A stretch of 49,951 bases of DNA from Solirubrobacterales bacterium (GTDB lineage Bacteria; Actinomycetota; Thermoleophilia; Solirubrobacterales; Solirubrobacteraceae), in contig JAFAYV010000050.1 in NCBI GenBank assembly GCA_019240115.1, positions 1-49,951 on the forward strand, given 5' to 3'. A model generated the notes under the pieces. It saw nothing but the letters and a program-made list of their open reading frames with translations, was not told where the DNA came from and made no database searches. This document shows, in pieces, positions 32,155-40,178 of the stretch. Every line of letters starts with the position of its first letter. Position 1 is the stretch's first letter. Position numbers and translations under genes: made by a program.

Positions 32155-33591
32155 ATGCGCCGCGCCGCCACCGCCCCCGCAGCCTGGCTGCCCGCGCGGA
32201 CCTCCGAGCGCCTCGAGCGCCGGATCGCCGACGCGCTGGCGCACGCGCGATCGACGGGACGGCCGACGGTCGCGAGCGTCACCGTCGCGCTCGCGGGCGC
32301 CCACGACCCGAGCGCGACCGTGTCGGCCTCCCGGCGCGCCGGCGAGGACTGGTTCTGCCTCGAGCAGCCCGACCGCGACGCGATCGCGCTCGCCGGGCTC
32401 GGCGTCGTGCGTCGTCTGGAGGCCGCGGGGGAGGGCCGCTTCGGGCAGGTCGCCGAGCGCTGGCGGACGCTCGCCGCCGACGCGGCCGCCGACGAGGCGG
32501 GCGACGCCGCGCCGGGGGCCGGGCTGACCTGTCTCGGCGGCTTCGCGTTCGACGCCGCCGGGGGCGAGGCGCCGCTGTGGCGCGGGTTCGCGCCCGCCTC
32601 GCTCGTCGTGCCCGAGATCTCGCTCGCCCGCCGCGGCGAGCGGACGTGGCTGACCGTCAACGTCGAGCTCGCCCCCGACGACACCGCCGCCGACGCGCTG
32701 CGGCGCGTTCGCCACCGCCTCGGCGAGCTGCGCGCCGCGCCCCTGCCGCTGCTCGATCCCGCGCCGACCGGCGTCTACGACGTCGTCAGCCCGATGCCGC
32801 CGGCCCACTTCGAGGAGGCGGTCGCCCGGGCGACGGCGCGCATCGCGACCGGCGAGTTCGAGAAGGTGGTGCTCGCCCGCGAGGTCGACGTCCACGCCCC
32901 CCGGGCGCACGACGCCGCGGCCATCCTCGGGCTGCTGCGCGTGGCGTTCGCCACCTCGTTCGTGTACGCCGTCGGTCGCGGCGAGGCGACCTTCATCGGC
33001 GCCACCCCCGAGCTGCTCATCCGCCGCCAGGGGCAGCGCGCGAGCACCGTCGCGCTCGCGGGCTCGACGCGCCGCAGCGCCGACCCGGCGGTCGACGCCC
33101 ACCTCGGCGAGCGGCTGCTGCGCTCGGACAAGGATCGCCACGAGAACGCGATCGTCGCCCGACGGATCGTGCGCAGCCTGCGCCCGTACTCGGTCTGGGT
33201 GACCGCCGCGGCCGAGCCGGTCGTGATCCAGGTGGCGAACATCCAGCATCTCGCCGCGCCGATCCGCGCGCAGCTGACCGCGCCGATCGACGCCATCACG
33301 CTCGCCGGGCACCTGCATCCGACGCCGGCGGTCGGCGCCGAGCCCGCGACGGCGACGGCGGCGATCCCCGCGCTCGAGGGCTTCGATCGCGGCTGGTACG
33401 CGGGCGCCCTCGGCTGGTCGGATGCCGGCGGCGACGGAGAGTTCTGCGTCGCGCTGCGCTGTGCGCTGCTGCGTGACCGCCTCGCCCGCTGCTACGCGGG
33501 CTGCGGCGTCGTCCGCGACTCCGACCCCGCCGCCGAGCTCGCCGAGTCCGAGGTCAAGCTCGGGGTGATGCTGCCCGTGCTCGCCGGCTGA
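32155..33591 (+). CDS. menF: Isochorismate synthase
   Basis: 478 residues, a chorismate-binding enzyme. Landmarks: GEFEKVVLAREVDVHAPRAH (the A-R-E strand with the catalytic Lys), ATPELLIRRQGQRASTVALA, GSTRRS, RLLRSDKDRHENAIVARRIV, LHPTPAVGAEP, WYAGALGWSD, and GCGVVRDSDPAAELAESEVK. It turns chorismate into isochorismate, the first step of menaquinone synthesis. The surrounding men genes favour this role over a siderophore or salicylate one. Its last 38 bases overlap the convergent menD. It may start a leaderless mRNA. Confidence 0.94.
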   Translation: MRRAATAPAAWLPARTSERLERRIADALAHARSTGRPTVASVTVALAGAHDPSATVSASRRAGEDWFCLEQPDRDAIALAGLGVVRRLEAAGEGRFGQVAERWRTLAADAAADEAGDAAPGAGLTCLGGFAFDAAGGEAPLWRGFAPASLVVPEISLARRGERTWLTVNVELAPDDTAADALRRVRHRLGELRAAPLPLLDPAPTGVYDVVSPMPPAHFEEAVARATARIATGEFEKVVLAREVDVHAPRAHDAAAILGLLRVAFATSFVYAVGRGEATFIGATPELLIRRQGQRASTVALAGSTRRSADPAVDAHLGERLLRSDKDRHENAIVARRIVRSLRPYSVWVTAAAEPVVIQVANIQHLAAPIRAQLTAPIDAITLAGHLHPTPAVGAEPATATAAIPALEGFDRGWYAGALGWSDAGGDGEFCVALRCALLRDRLARCYAGCGVVRDSDPAAELAESEVKLGVMLPVLAG

Positions 33592-35251
33592 CGGCGAGCG
33601 CTCCAAGGCCCCGGGCGGCGAGCCGCCGGTGGCCTTCGAGGTTCTCGTGGCGGTCGGTGACGATCTCGATCAGCCGACGGCCCCCGCGCGCGAGCGCCCG
33701 CTCGAGCTCGCGCGCGCCTCCCGGCCGCTCGTAGGCGATCTCGAACAGCCCGGCGACGGCGGCGAGGTCGAGCCCGTGGGGGGTGGCGACGTGCTCCTCG
33801 AAGGCGTCGGCCTGCGAGCTGACCGGGAGGAAGTGGAAGATCCCACCGCCGTCGTTGTTCAGCGCGACGATCGTCACCTCGACGCCGAGCCGCCGGGCGG
33901 CGAGCAACCCCCCGAGATCGTGCAGCAGCGCGACGTCGCCGATCAGCAGCACCACCGGCCCACCGGTCGCGGCGGCGACGCCGAAGGCGGTCGAGACGGT
34001 CCCGTCGATGCCGTTGGCGCCGCGGTTGGCGAGCACGCGCGGCAGCGGCACGCCCGCCGGCAGGTGGAGCTCGACGTCGCGGATCGGCATCGATGAGGCG
34101 ACGACGAGCGTCGCCCTCGGGGGCAGCCAGTCACCCAGCAGGGCCGCCACGAGCGGCTCGGACAGCCCGTCGCCCAGCTCGTCGCGGACGGCGGCGCGCA
34201 CGACGCCGTCGGCGTCGTGCCAGGCGGCGGCGTACCCCGGGTCACCGGTCGCCTCCAGCGAGTCCAGCGCGGCCACCGGATCGCCTCCGAGCGCCTCGGA
34301 GACGACCGCGTCGGGGTCCTGCCACGGCGACAGCGCGAGCTGGCGGGCCTGCGCCAGCGAGGCCAACCACGCGCGCAGCGGCTTGGACGTCGGCAGGTCG
34401 CCGGCACGGACGACGATCTCGGGCGCCATCGCGGCCGCGAACTCGGGGTCGCGCACGAGCAGGTCATAGCTGGCGACCGCCGCAGCGCTCTCGCGCGCGC
34501 CCGAGAGCGGATCGGCGAGCACCGGATAGCCGGTCCGCGCGGCGCAGCGGCGCACGGCGTCGCCGACCGCGGGCTCGGCGGCGCCGGCGACGATCACGCC
34601 CCGGGGCGCCAGCCGGCGTTGCCCGGCGGGACGGGCGGCCGGGGGGGCGCGGTCGACCCACGGCCGGCCATCGGGACGGCCGGGGATGGGATCGTCGAGC
34701 TCGAGCGGCTCGTCGAGCACGAGCGGCTCGCGCAGCGGGACGTTGAGATGGACCGGCCCCGGCGGCTCGCCGAGCGCCGTCCAGTAGCTGCGGCAGGCGA
34801 GCTGGCGGATCCAGCGCAGGCCGGTGGCGTCGGCCGCGGGCAGCTCGGCCTCGAGGAACCAGCGCGGGGCGTCGCCGAAGAGCTTGAGCTGGTCGATCGC
34901 CTGCCCGGCGCCGACGTCGCGCAGCTCGGCGGGGCGGTCGGCGGTCAGCACGATGAGCGGGACCCGGGCCCAGGATGCCTCGATCACCGCCGGAGCGAGA
35001 TTGGCCGCGGCGGTCCCCGAGGTGCAGGTCACCGCGACCGGGCGTCCGCTCGCCTTGGCCGCGCCGAGCGCGAAGAAGCCCGCGGAGCGCTCGTCGATGT
35101 GCGAGAAGCACCGGATCCCCGGCTCGCGGACGAGCGAGAGGACGAGCGGCGTATTGCGCGACCCCGGCGACGTGCACGCCTCGCGCATCCCGCAGCGCAC
35201 GAGCTCGTCGCAGAACGCGCGCAGCAGACAGTAGGTGTCGATGGTCGTCAT
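33554..35251 (-). CDS. menD: 2-succinyl-5-enolpyruvyl-6-hydroxy-3-cyclohexene-1-carboxylate synthase
   Basis: About 565 residues; a ThDP enzyme joining isochorismate to a succinyl semialdehyde unit from 2-oxoglutarate. Motifs: CTSPGSRNTPLVLSL, SHIDERSAGFFALGAAKASG with the catalytic Glu, CTSGTAAANLAPAVIEA, and the ThDP/Mg region GDVALLHDLGGLLAARRLGV with VALNNDGGGIFHFLP. The reverse frame is open to 36085, but sequence before the ATG at 35251 is antisense to menH. The start lies only nine bases from the menH start, divergently. A C-terminal ~15-residue Ala/Arg tail lies in the overlap with menF. Confidence 0.94.
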   Translation of the reverse strand: MTTIDTYCLLRAFCDELVRCGMREACTSPGSRNTPLVLSLVREPGIRCFSHIDERSAGFFALGAAKASGRPVAVTCTSGTAAANLAPAVIEASWARVPLIVLTADRPAELRDVGAGQAIDQLKLFGDAPRWFLEAELPAADATGLRWIRQLACRSYWTALGEPPGPVHLNVPLREPLVLDEPLELDDPIPGRPDGRPWVDRAPPAARPAGQRRLAPRGVIVAGAAEPAVGDAVRRCAARTGYPVLADPLSGARESAAAVASYDLLVRDPEFAAAMAPEIVVRAGDLPTSKPLRAWLASLAQARQLALSPWQDPDAVVSEALGGDPVAALDSLEATGDPGYAAAWHDADGVVRAAVRDELGDGLSEPLVAALLGDWLPPRATLVVASSMPIRDVELHLPAGVPLPRVLANRGANGIDGTVSTAFGVAAATGGPVVLLIGDVALLHDLGGLLAARRLGVEVTIVALNNDGGGIFHFLPVSSQADAFEEHVATPHGLDLAAVAGLFEIAYERPGGARELERALARGGRRLIEIVTDRHENLEGHRRLAARGLGALAVSRRARAASPRA

Positions 35252-35260
35252 GATCGGTTC

Positions 35261-36019
35261 GTGCCGCCGACGCTTCTCCTCCTGCACGGGTTCACGCACA
35301 CCGGCGCGAGCTGGGAGGGCGTCCTGGCGGAGCTCGGGCAACGCTATCGGCCGCTGGCCCCCGACATCCGGGGGCACGGCGCGGCCGGGGCGGTGCGGCC
35401 GGTGACGCTGGCGCCGGTCCTCGAAGACGTCGCGGCCGCGACCGACGGCCCGTTCGCGCTCGGCGGCTATTCGATGGGCGGCCGCCTGGCGCTCCACGTC
35501 GCCCTCGCGCTGGGCGGTCGGGTGCGCCGGCTCGTGCTCATCGGCGCGAGCCCCGGGCTCGCCGACCCCGAGGAGCGGACCGCCCGCCGCGCCGCCGACG
35601 AGCGGCTCGCCGGCGAGCTGGAGGGCCTGACGATCGAGGCCGCCGCGCGGCGCTGGGCCCGGACCGCCGTGCTCGCCGACCAGCCCCCGGACGTGCGGGC
35701 CGCGGTGCACGCCGACCGGCTGCGCAGCACGCCGGCGGGGCTTGCCGCGGCGCTGCGGGGCCTCGGCACCGGAGCGCTCCCGTCGCTGTGGGGGCGGCTC
35801 GGCGAGCTGACGCTGCCGGTGGCGCTGATCGTCGGCGAGCGCGACGAGAAGTTCCTCGAGGTCGCCGAGCGCATGGCGCAGCGGCTGCCCGACGCGCGGC
35901 TCGCGGTGGTGCCGGGGTGCGGCCACGCGGTCCACCTCGAGGCCCCCGAGGCGGTCGCGCGGATCATCGATACCAGTCCAGCAGCCCGTCTCCGAGTCCC
36001 GGGCCGCGCGGCGCCGTGA
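35261..36019 (+). CDS. menH: MenH-type alpha/beta-hydrolase (SHCHC synthase)
   Basis: 252 residues. Features: LLLLHGFTHTGASWEGVLAE (oxyanion region), PDIRGHG, GGYSMGGRLALHVAL (G-x-S-x-G nucleophile Ser), the late IVGERDEKF Asp and PGCGHAVHLEAPE His. In the pathway MenH eliminates pyruvate from the MenD product to give 2-succinyl-6-hydroxycyclohexadiene carboxylate. GTG start; the open frame continues upstream but is antisense to menD. Its final 56 bases overlap convergent menC, and the last ~15 residues are an unusual extension. No promoter or ribosome site is obvious in the nine-base divergent gap. Confidence 0.88.
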   Translation: MPPTLLLLHGFTHTGASWEGVLAELGQRYRPLAPDIRGHGAAGAVRPVTLAPVLEDVAAATDGPFALGGYSMGGRLALHVALALGGRVRRLVLIGASPGLADPEERTARRAADERLAGELEGLTIEAAARRWARTAVLADQPPDVRAAVHADRLRSTPAGLAAALRGLGTGALPSLWGRLGELTLPVALIVGERDEKFLEVAERMAQRLPDARLAVVPGCGHAVHLEAPEAVARIIDTSPAARLRVPGRAAP

Positions 36020-37001
36020 TCGACCCCGCGTTCGGCGGCAGGGGATCGGACCGGCCCGCGAACAGGCGCAGCGTCGCCAGGCCACAGGCGCGCGCGGGCC
36101 GGATGACCGCCGCGGCGTGCAGCGCGGCCGCGATCCCGAGCGGGCCGTCGAGCGTCGAGGCCAGGTAGACCTCGTATCCGGCCGCGGTGGCGCGCCGGGC
36201 GGCGTCGATCGTGCCCGAGATCCCGCCGCAGCGGGCGATCTTCAGGCAGACGAGGTCGGCGACGCGGTCGCGCAGCGCCTCCGGGTCGCCGGCCGACTCG
36301 TCGAGCGCGAGCGGAATCTCGGTGGCCCCGTGCAGCGCTCGGATCTCGTCCAGCCCGGCGACCGGCTCCTCGCACAGCTCGATCCCCGCGGGCTCCAGCG
36401 CGGGGAGCGCGGCCGCGGCCTCGTCGAGCGTCCAGGCGCCGTTGGCGTCGATCCGGATCGCCATCTGCGGGCCGGCGAAGGCACGGACCGCGGCCAACCG
36501 CGCGGCGTCGTCGCCGATCCCGACCTTCAGCTTGATCGCCGGAAAGCCCTGGGCGCGCGCCTCCGCGGCCTCGCGGGCCGCGGTCGAGCGGTCGGCGGCG
36601 GCGATCGTCCAGTTGACCGCGACGGCGAGCGGGGCGGGCGCGCCGAGCAGGCGCCACGCCGGCTCGCGCAGGCGCCGGCCGGCGAGATCCCAGAGCGCCA
36701 GGTCAAGCGCCGCGAGCGCCTGCGGGAGGACGGTCGCCTCCGAGCAGCGGGCGAGCACGTCGGCGATCGGGCTGGCGTCGCGGTAGCCCTCGAGCACCGG
36801 TCCGCACGCCTGGAGCGCCGCCGCGACCTCGTCGACGCCGACGCCGTCGTAGGAGGGCAACGGCGCCGCCTCGCCATGGCCGCTCAGGCCGTCGGCGGCG
36901 CGCAGCTCCGCGAGGATCAGGTCGCGCTCGGCGACCGTCCCGTGACCGGCCATGTGCGGCGAGGCAAGCGCCGCCCGCACCGTGCGCAGCTCGAGCTTCA
37001 C
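35964..37001 (-). CDS. menC: o-Succinylbenzoate synthase
   Basis: 345 residues, enolase superfamily. Catalytic residues are visible: IKLKVG (K157, K159, the K-x-K), RIDANGAW (D185), CEEP (E211/E212), LDES (D234/E235), and CLKIARCGG (K254). It dehydrates SHCHC to o-succinylbenzoate. Some relatives are dipeptide epimerases or racemises N-acyl amino acids, but the men neighbours make OSB synthase most likely. Menaquinone genes menC-menA-menB are reverse-strand neighbours with small gaps (10 and 6 bases), reading menB to menA to menC. Confidence 0.93.
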   Translation of the reverse strand: MKLELRTVRAALASPHMAGHGTVAERDLILAELRAADGLSGHGEAAPLPSYDGVGVDEVAAALQACGPVLEGYRDASPIADVLARCSEATVLPQALAALDLALWDLAGRRLREPAWRLLGAPAPLAVAVNWTIAAADRSTAAREAAEARAQGFPAIKLKVGIGDDAARLAAVRAFAGPQMAIRIDANGAWTLDEAAAALPALEPAGIELCEEPVAGLDEIRALHGATEIPLALDESAGDPEALRDRVADLVCLKIARCGGISGTIDAARRATAAGYEVYLASTLDGPLGIAAALHAAAVIRPARACGLATLRLFAGRSDPLPPNAGSITAPRGPGLGDGLLDWYR

Positions 37002-37011
37002 CGGTGGCCGC

Positions 37012-37920
37012 TCACCCGCTGAGCAGCAGCCCGATCGACAGCAGCCCGCAGAAGGCGAGCTGCAGCAGCCCCGAGCGAGCGAGCGCGCCGTTCAGCGAGG
37101 GGCCGTCGCTGCGCGTGCGCACGAGGCGGACCACGGCGGCGGCGAGCGGCAGCGCGAGCCAGGTCAGCATCACCCAGGCGCCCACCGGGCCGAAGATCCA
37201 GGTCACGGGCGCGAGCAGGAAGGCGAGGTAGACGATCGCGGCGAACATCTCCCGCGTCCGCGCCCGGCCGAGCTTGACCGCGAGCGTGCGCTTGCCGGCG
37301 CGGCGGTCGGAGTCGATGTCGCGGACGTTGTTGACGACGAGGATCGAGGCCGCGAGCAGGCCGACCGGGACGGCGAGCGCGAACGCCTCCCAGTCGACAT
37401 GACGGGTCTGGGCGAAGTAGGAGCCGGCGACCGCGACGACGCCGAAGAACAGGAACACGAACACCTCGCCGAGGCCGGCGTAGCCATACGGCCGCGGCCC
37501 GCCGGTGTAGAGCACGCCGGCGAGGATCGACGCCGCGCCGAGCACGAGCAGCAGCCAGCCCGCGACGACGATCAGGTAGATCCCGAACAGGACCGCCAGG
37601 CCGAAGGACACGTAGGTGGCGACGAGCACCTGGCGGGGCGGCACGAGACCGCCGGCGGTCACCCGGACCGGGCCGAGGCGATCCTCGGCATCGGCGCCCC
37701 GCCGGGCGTCGGAGTAGTCGTTGGAGAGGTTGGTGCCGACCTGGATGAACACCGCGCCGAGCAGCGCGGCCACGAACCGCAGCGGGTGAAAGGCGCCCTG
37801 GAAGCCCGCGAGCGATGTGCCGACGAGCACCGGCGCGATCGCCGCCGGCAGCGTCCGGGGACGCGCCGCCATCAGCCAGATGCGCGCCCCACCCGTCGCC
37901 CTGACCGCCCCCACCGCCAC
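37012..37920 (-). CDS. menA: 1,4-Dihydroxy-2-naphthoate polyprenyltransferase
   Basis: 302 residues with eight or so membrane helices; UbiA superfamily. The first Asp-rich motif is NLSNDYSDARRGAD (D-x-x-x-D), the second is NNVRDIDSDRRAGKRTLAVK. Both bind Mg-polyprenyl diphosphate. It attaches the isoprenoid chain to dihydroxynaphthoate at the membrane, giving demethylmenaquinol. It lies six bases after menB. The start at 37920 is reasonable; MAARPRT at ~17 residues in is an alternative. Confidence 0.95.
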   Translation of the reverse strand: MAVGAVRATGGARIWLMAARPRTLPAAIAPVLVGTSLAGFQGAFHPLRFVAALLGAVFIQVGTNLSNDYSDARRGADAEDRLGPVRVTAGGLVPPRQVLVATYVSFGLAVLFGIYLIVVAGWLLLVLGAASILAGVLYTGGPRPYGYAGLGEVFVFLFFGVVAVAGSYFAQTRHVDWEAFALAVPVGLLAASILVVNNVRDIDSDRRAGKRTLAVKLGRARTREMFAAIVYLAFLLAPVTWIFGPVGAWVMLTWLALPLAAAVVRLVRTRSDGPSLNGALARSGLLQLAFCGLLSIGLLLSG

Positions 37921-37926
37921 GGCTCG

Positions 37927-38799
37927 CTACGCCCGGCGCGGGAACTTCGAGAAGTCCGGCCGCCGTTTGCCGAGATAGGCGTCGCGGCCCTCCTGGGCCT
38001 CCTCGCTCATGTAGAAGAGCAGGTTGGCGTCGTGGGCGAGCTGCTGGATCCCGGCCAGGCCGTCCTCGTCGGCGTTGAAGCTCGCCTTGACCATCCGCAG
38101 CGCCAGCGGCGACATCGTCAGCATCTCGCGGCACCATTGCACGGTCTCGGCCTCGAGCCGCTCGAGCGCCACCACCGTGTTGACCAGGCCCATCTCGAGC
38201 GCCTGCGCAGCGTCGTACTGGCGACAGAGGAACCAGATCTCCTTGGCGCGCTTGGGTCCGACGAGCCGCGACAGGACGCTCGCGCCGAAGCCCCCGTCGA
38301 ACGAGCCGACCTTCGGCCCGACCTGCCCGAAGCGGGCGTTCTCGGCGGCGATGGTCAGATCGCACACGACCTGGAGCACGTGGCCGCCGCCGATCGCATA
38401 GCCGGCGACCATGGCCACGATCGGCTTGGGCAGCCGGCGCATCTGGACGTGCAGATCGGTGACGTGGAAGCGTCCCACCGCGGTGTGGCTGCCGGCGGCG
38501 GCGGGATCGACGCCCGTCACGTAGCCGCCGCGGGCGCCGCGGACGCGCTGATCGCCGCCCGAGCAGAACGCGTCCGGACCCTCGCCGGTCAGCACGATCA
38601 CGCCGACCGCGGGATCCTCGCGGGCGCGCTCGAGCGCCTGGGAGATCTCGATGATCGTCTCCGGCCGAAACGCGTTGCGCACCTCGGGGCGGTCGATCGT
38701 GATCTTGGCAATCCCGGCGTCGTCGCCGTCGGACAGCTCGTAGCGGATGTCCTCATACTCGCCGTCGGTCGGCCGCCAGGTGGTCGGGGAGTCGCTCAT
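37927..38799 (-). CDS. menB: 1,4-Dihydroxy-2-naphthoyl-CoA synthase
   Basis: 290 residues, crotonase fold. Features: [93 protein letters not shown] and the C-terminal [20 protein letters not shown], all typical of MenB. It cyclises OSB-CoA to DHNA-CoA. First gene of the leftward menB-menA-menC set. Upstream, TAGAGT lies 12 bases before the ATG and could be the -10 element. The 205-base inverted-repeat element begins 27 bases upstream. Confidence 0.96.
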   Translation of the reverse strand: MSDSPTTWRPTDGEYEDIRYELSDGDDAGIAKITIDRPEVRNAFRPETIIEISQALERAREDPAVGVIVLTGEGPDAFCSGGDQRVRGARGGYVTGVDPAAAGSHTAVGRFHVTDLHVQMRRLPKPIVAMVAGYAIGGGHVLQVVCDLTIAAENARFGQVGPKVGSFDGGFGASVLSRLVGPKRAKEIWFLCRQYDAAQALEMGLVNTVVALERLEAETVQWCREMLTMSPLALRMVKASFNADEDGLAGIQQLAHDANLLFYMSEEAQEGRDAYLGKRRPDFSKFPRRA

Positions 38800-38825
38800 C
38801 GGCTGCGTAGGACTCTAGTGTCCGC

Positions 38826-39030
38826 GTCCGCAAGTCCTGCGGCACCGAGAGTGCTCACTGGTGGTGCCGGGCGAGGACGCAGAAGTCGACGTGTAGCAGC
38901 GCTACACGAGACTTCGAGGACAGCCGGATGACGCGGGCGCGGCCCGATCTGGCGAGGCTGGATGCCGAGCGGGCCGCGAGCCCGCGCGGGCGCTGCCAGG
39001 GAGTGCTCGAATGCCGCAGGACTTGCGGAC
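38826..39030. repeat. 205-base inverted-repeat element with central hairpin (MITE-like)
   Basis: GTCCGCAAGTCCTGCGGCA (38826-38844) and its exact reverse complement (39012-39030) form a perfect 19-bp terminal inverted repeat. The next bases are also related (GAGTGCTC versus CGAGCACTC). Inside, GAAGTC-GAC-GTGTAGC (38882-38896) pairs with GCTACAC-GA-GACTTC (38900-38915). No protein-coding gene is supported inside. A third, diverged copy of one end lies at 8920-8963. It may be a non-autonomous mobile element or a structured RNA, in the menB/permease gap. Confidence 0.7.
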
Positions 39031-39087
39031 GGGGGCACAGGCAACGAGGGGGAATATCGATCGACGATGCCCGCCGGCGGCTCATGT

Positions 39088-39101
39088 TTAGGACGCCCTA
39101 A
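39088..39101 (+). promoter_or_regulatory. DtxR/IdeR-like box 1
   Basis: TTAGGACGCCCTAA: half-sites TTAGG and CCTAA as in the DtxR/IdeR consensus TTAGGTTAGGCTAACCTAA, with a 4-base spacer instead of the longer centre. It is 34 bases upstream of box 2. Confidence 0.55.
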
Positions 39102-39121
39102 CGATCCCCCGGCGTTTCCTG

Positions 39122-39135
39122 TAAGGTGCCCCTAA
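39122..39135 (+). promoter_or_regulatory. DtxR/IdeR-like box 2, over the ribosome site and start codon
   Basis: TAAGGTGCCCCTAA has near-identical half-sites (TAAGG, CCTAA) and the same 4-base spacer. It ends on the A of the ATG at 39135 and includes the AAGG ribosome-site candidate, so binding would block expression. Confidence 0.5.
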
Positions 39136-40160
39136 TGCGGAGCCTGACGCGCAAGCAGATCGGCTGGTGGTCGCTCGGCGTCGTCGCCGTCGGCCTGCTC
39201 GTCTGGCAGATCATCACCGCGAGCGGGGGGACCCCGGACCCGACCGATCCGAGCACCCACCTCAGCCACTTCGCGGTCATCCTCGACAGCGGCATCCTCG
39301 TGCTCCGCGAGGGCCTGGAGACGATCCTCGTGCTGGCGGTCATCACCGCGAGCATGCGGGGCGCGAACGCCGCCTACCGCCGGCCGCTCGGCCTCGGCGC
39401 CGCGGTCGCGTTCCTCGCGAGCATCGTCACCTGGTTCATCGCGATCGCGATCACCGACGCCGTCGGCCCCGGCAGCCTGGAGCTGCAGGCGGCCACCGGC
39501 CTGCTGGCGATCGTCGTGCTGCTCGTCGTCATGAACTGGTTCTTTCACCGGGTCTACTGGACCGGCTGGATCGCGCACCACAACCGTCGCGGCAGGGCGC
39601 TCGTCGGCGGCGCCGGCTCGGTCGCGGTCCAGCGGACGGTGCTCGGTCTCATGTTGCTCGGCTTCACCTCGGTCTACCGCGAGGGCTTCGAGGTCGTCCT
39701 GTTCCTGCAGAACCTGCGCCTGCGCTACGGCGCCGGGGTGGTGCTGCAGGGCGTCGTGCTCGGGCTCGTGCTCGTGGCGATCATCGGCTTCGCGACGTTC
39801 AAGCTCCAGGCCCGGCTGCCGTACAAGCGGATGCTCGTCGCGACCGGCGTTCTGCTCGGCGTCGTCCTGCTCGTGATGGTCGGCGAGAGCATGCAGGAGT
39901 TCCAGCTCGCCGGCTGGCTGGGCACGACCCCGGTCGACATCAACCTCCCTGGCTGGATGGGGCTGTGGCTGGCGATCTTCCCGAACGTGCAGACGATCGT
40001 CGCCCAGGTGGTCGCGGCGGCCGTCGTGATCGGCTCCTACGTCCTCGCCGAGGAGGTCCGGGTCCGCCGTCCGCGCCGCCGTGGCGGCCCCGTCGCCGTC
40101 CGGCCGAGCGCACCGCCCCCGGCGCCCACCGCCAGCTCCTCGCCCGGCCTGACCGCTTAG
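39135..40160 (+). CDS. FTR1-family iron permease
   Basis: About 341 residues with seven or so membrane helices. Two REGxE motifs typical of FTR1/EfeU: LREGLETILVLAVITAS and SVYREGFEVVLFLQNLRL. They bind ferric iron in the transport path. A further helix has VMVGESMQEFQLAGWLG. The C-terminal ~35 residues are Arg/Pro-rich and cytoplasmic. ATG at 39135 preferred over the GTG at 39126 because AAGGTG precedes it. It probably imports iron; no EfeO/EfeB partners lie in the window. Two palindromic boxes upstream fit iron-repressed control. It stands 18 bases before menE, so menE may be co-transcribed with it. Confidence 0.87.
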   Translation: MRSLTRKQIGWWSLGVVAVGLLVWQIITASGGTPDPTDPSTHLSHFAVILDSGILVLREGLETILVLAVITASMRGANAAYRRPLGLGAAVAFLASIVTWFIAIAITDAVGPGSLELQAATGLLAIVVLLVVMNWFFHRVYWTGWIAHHNRRGRALVGGAGSVAVQRTVLGLMLLGFTSVYREGFEVVLFLQNLRLRYGAGVVLQGVVLGLVLVAIIGFATFKLQARLPYKRMLVATGVLLGVVLLVMVGESMQEFQLAGWLGTTPVDINLPGWMGLWLAIFPNVQTIVAQVVAAAVVIGSYVLAEEVRVRRPRRRGGPVAVRPSAPPPAPTASSSPGLTA

Positions 40161-40178
40161 GGCCCCGAGCGTCGGCCG

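Noticed and set aside
38796-39085. Small reverse-strand frames inside the inverted-repeat element
   Set aside because: They are low-complexity and change frame across the repeats; no transposase motif is visible.
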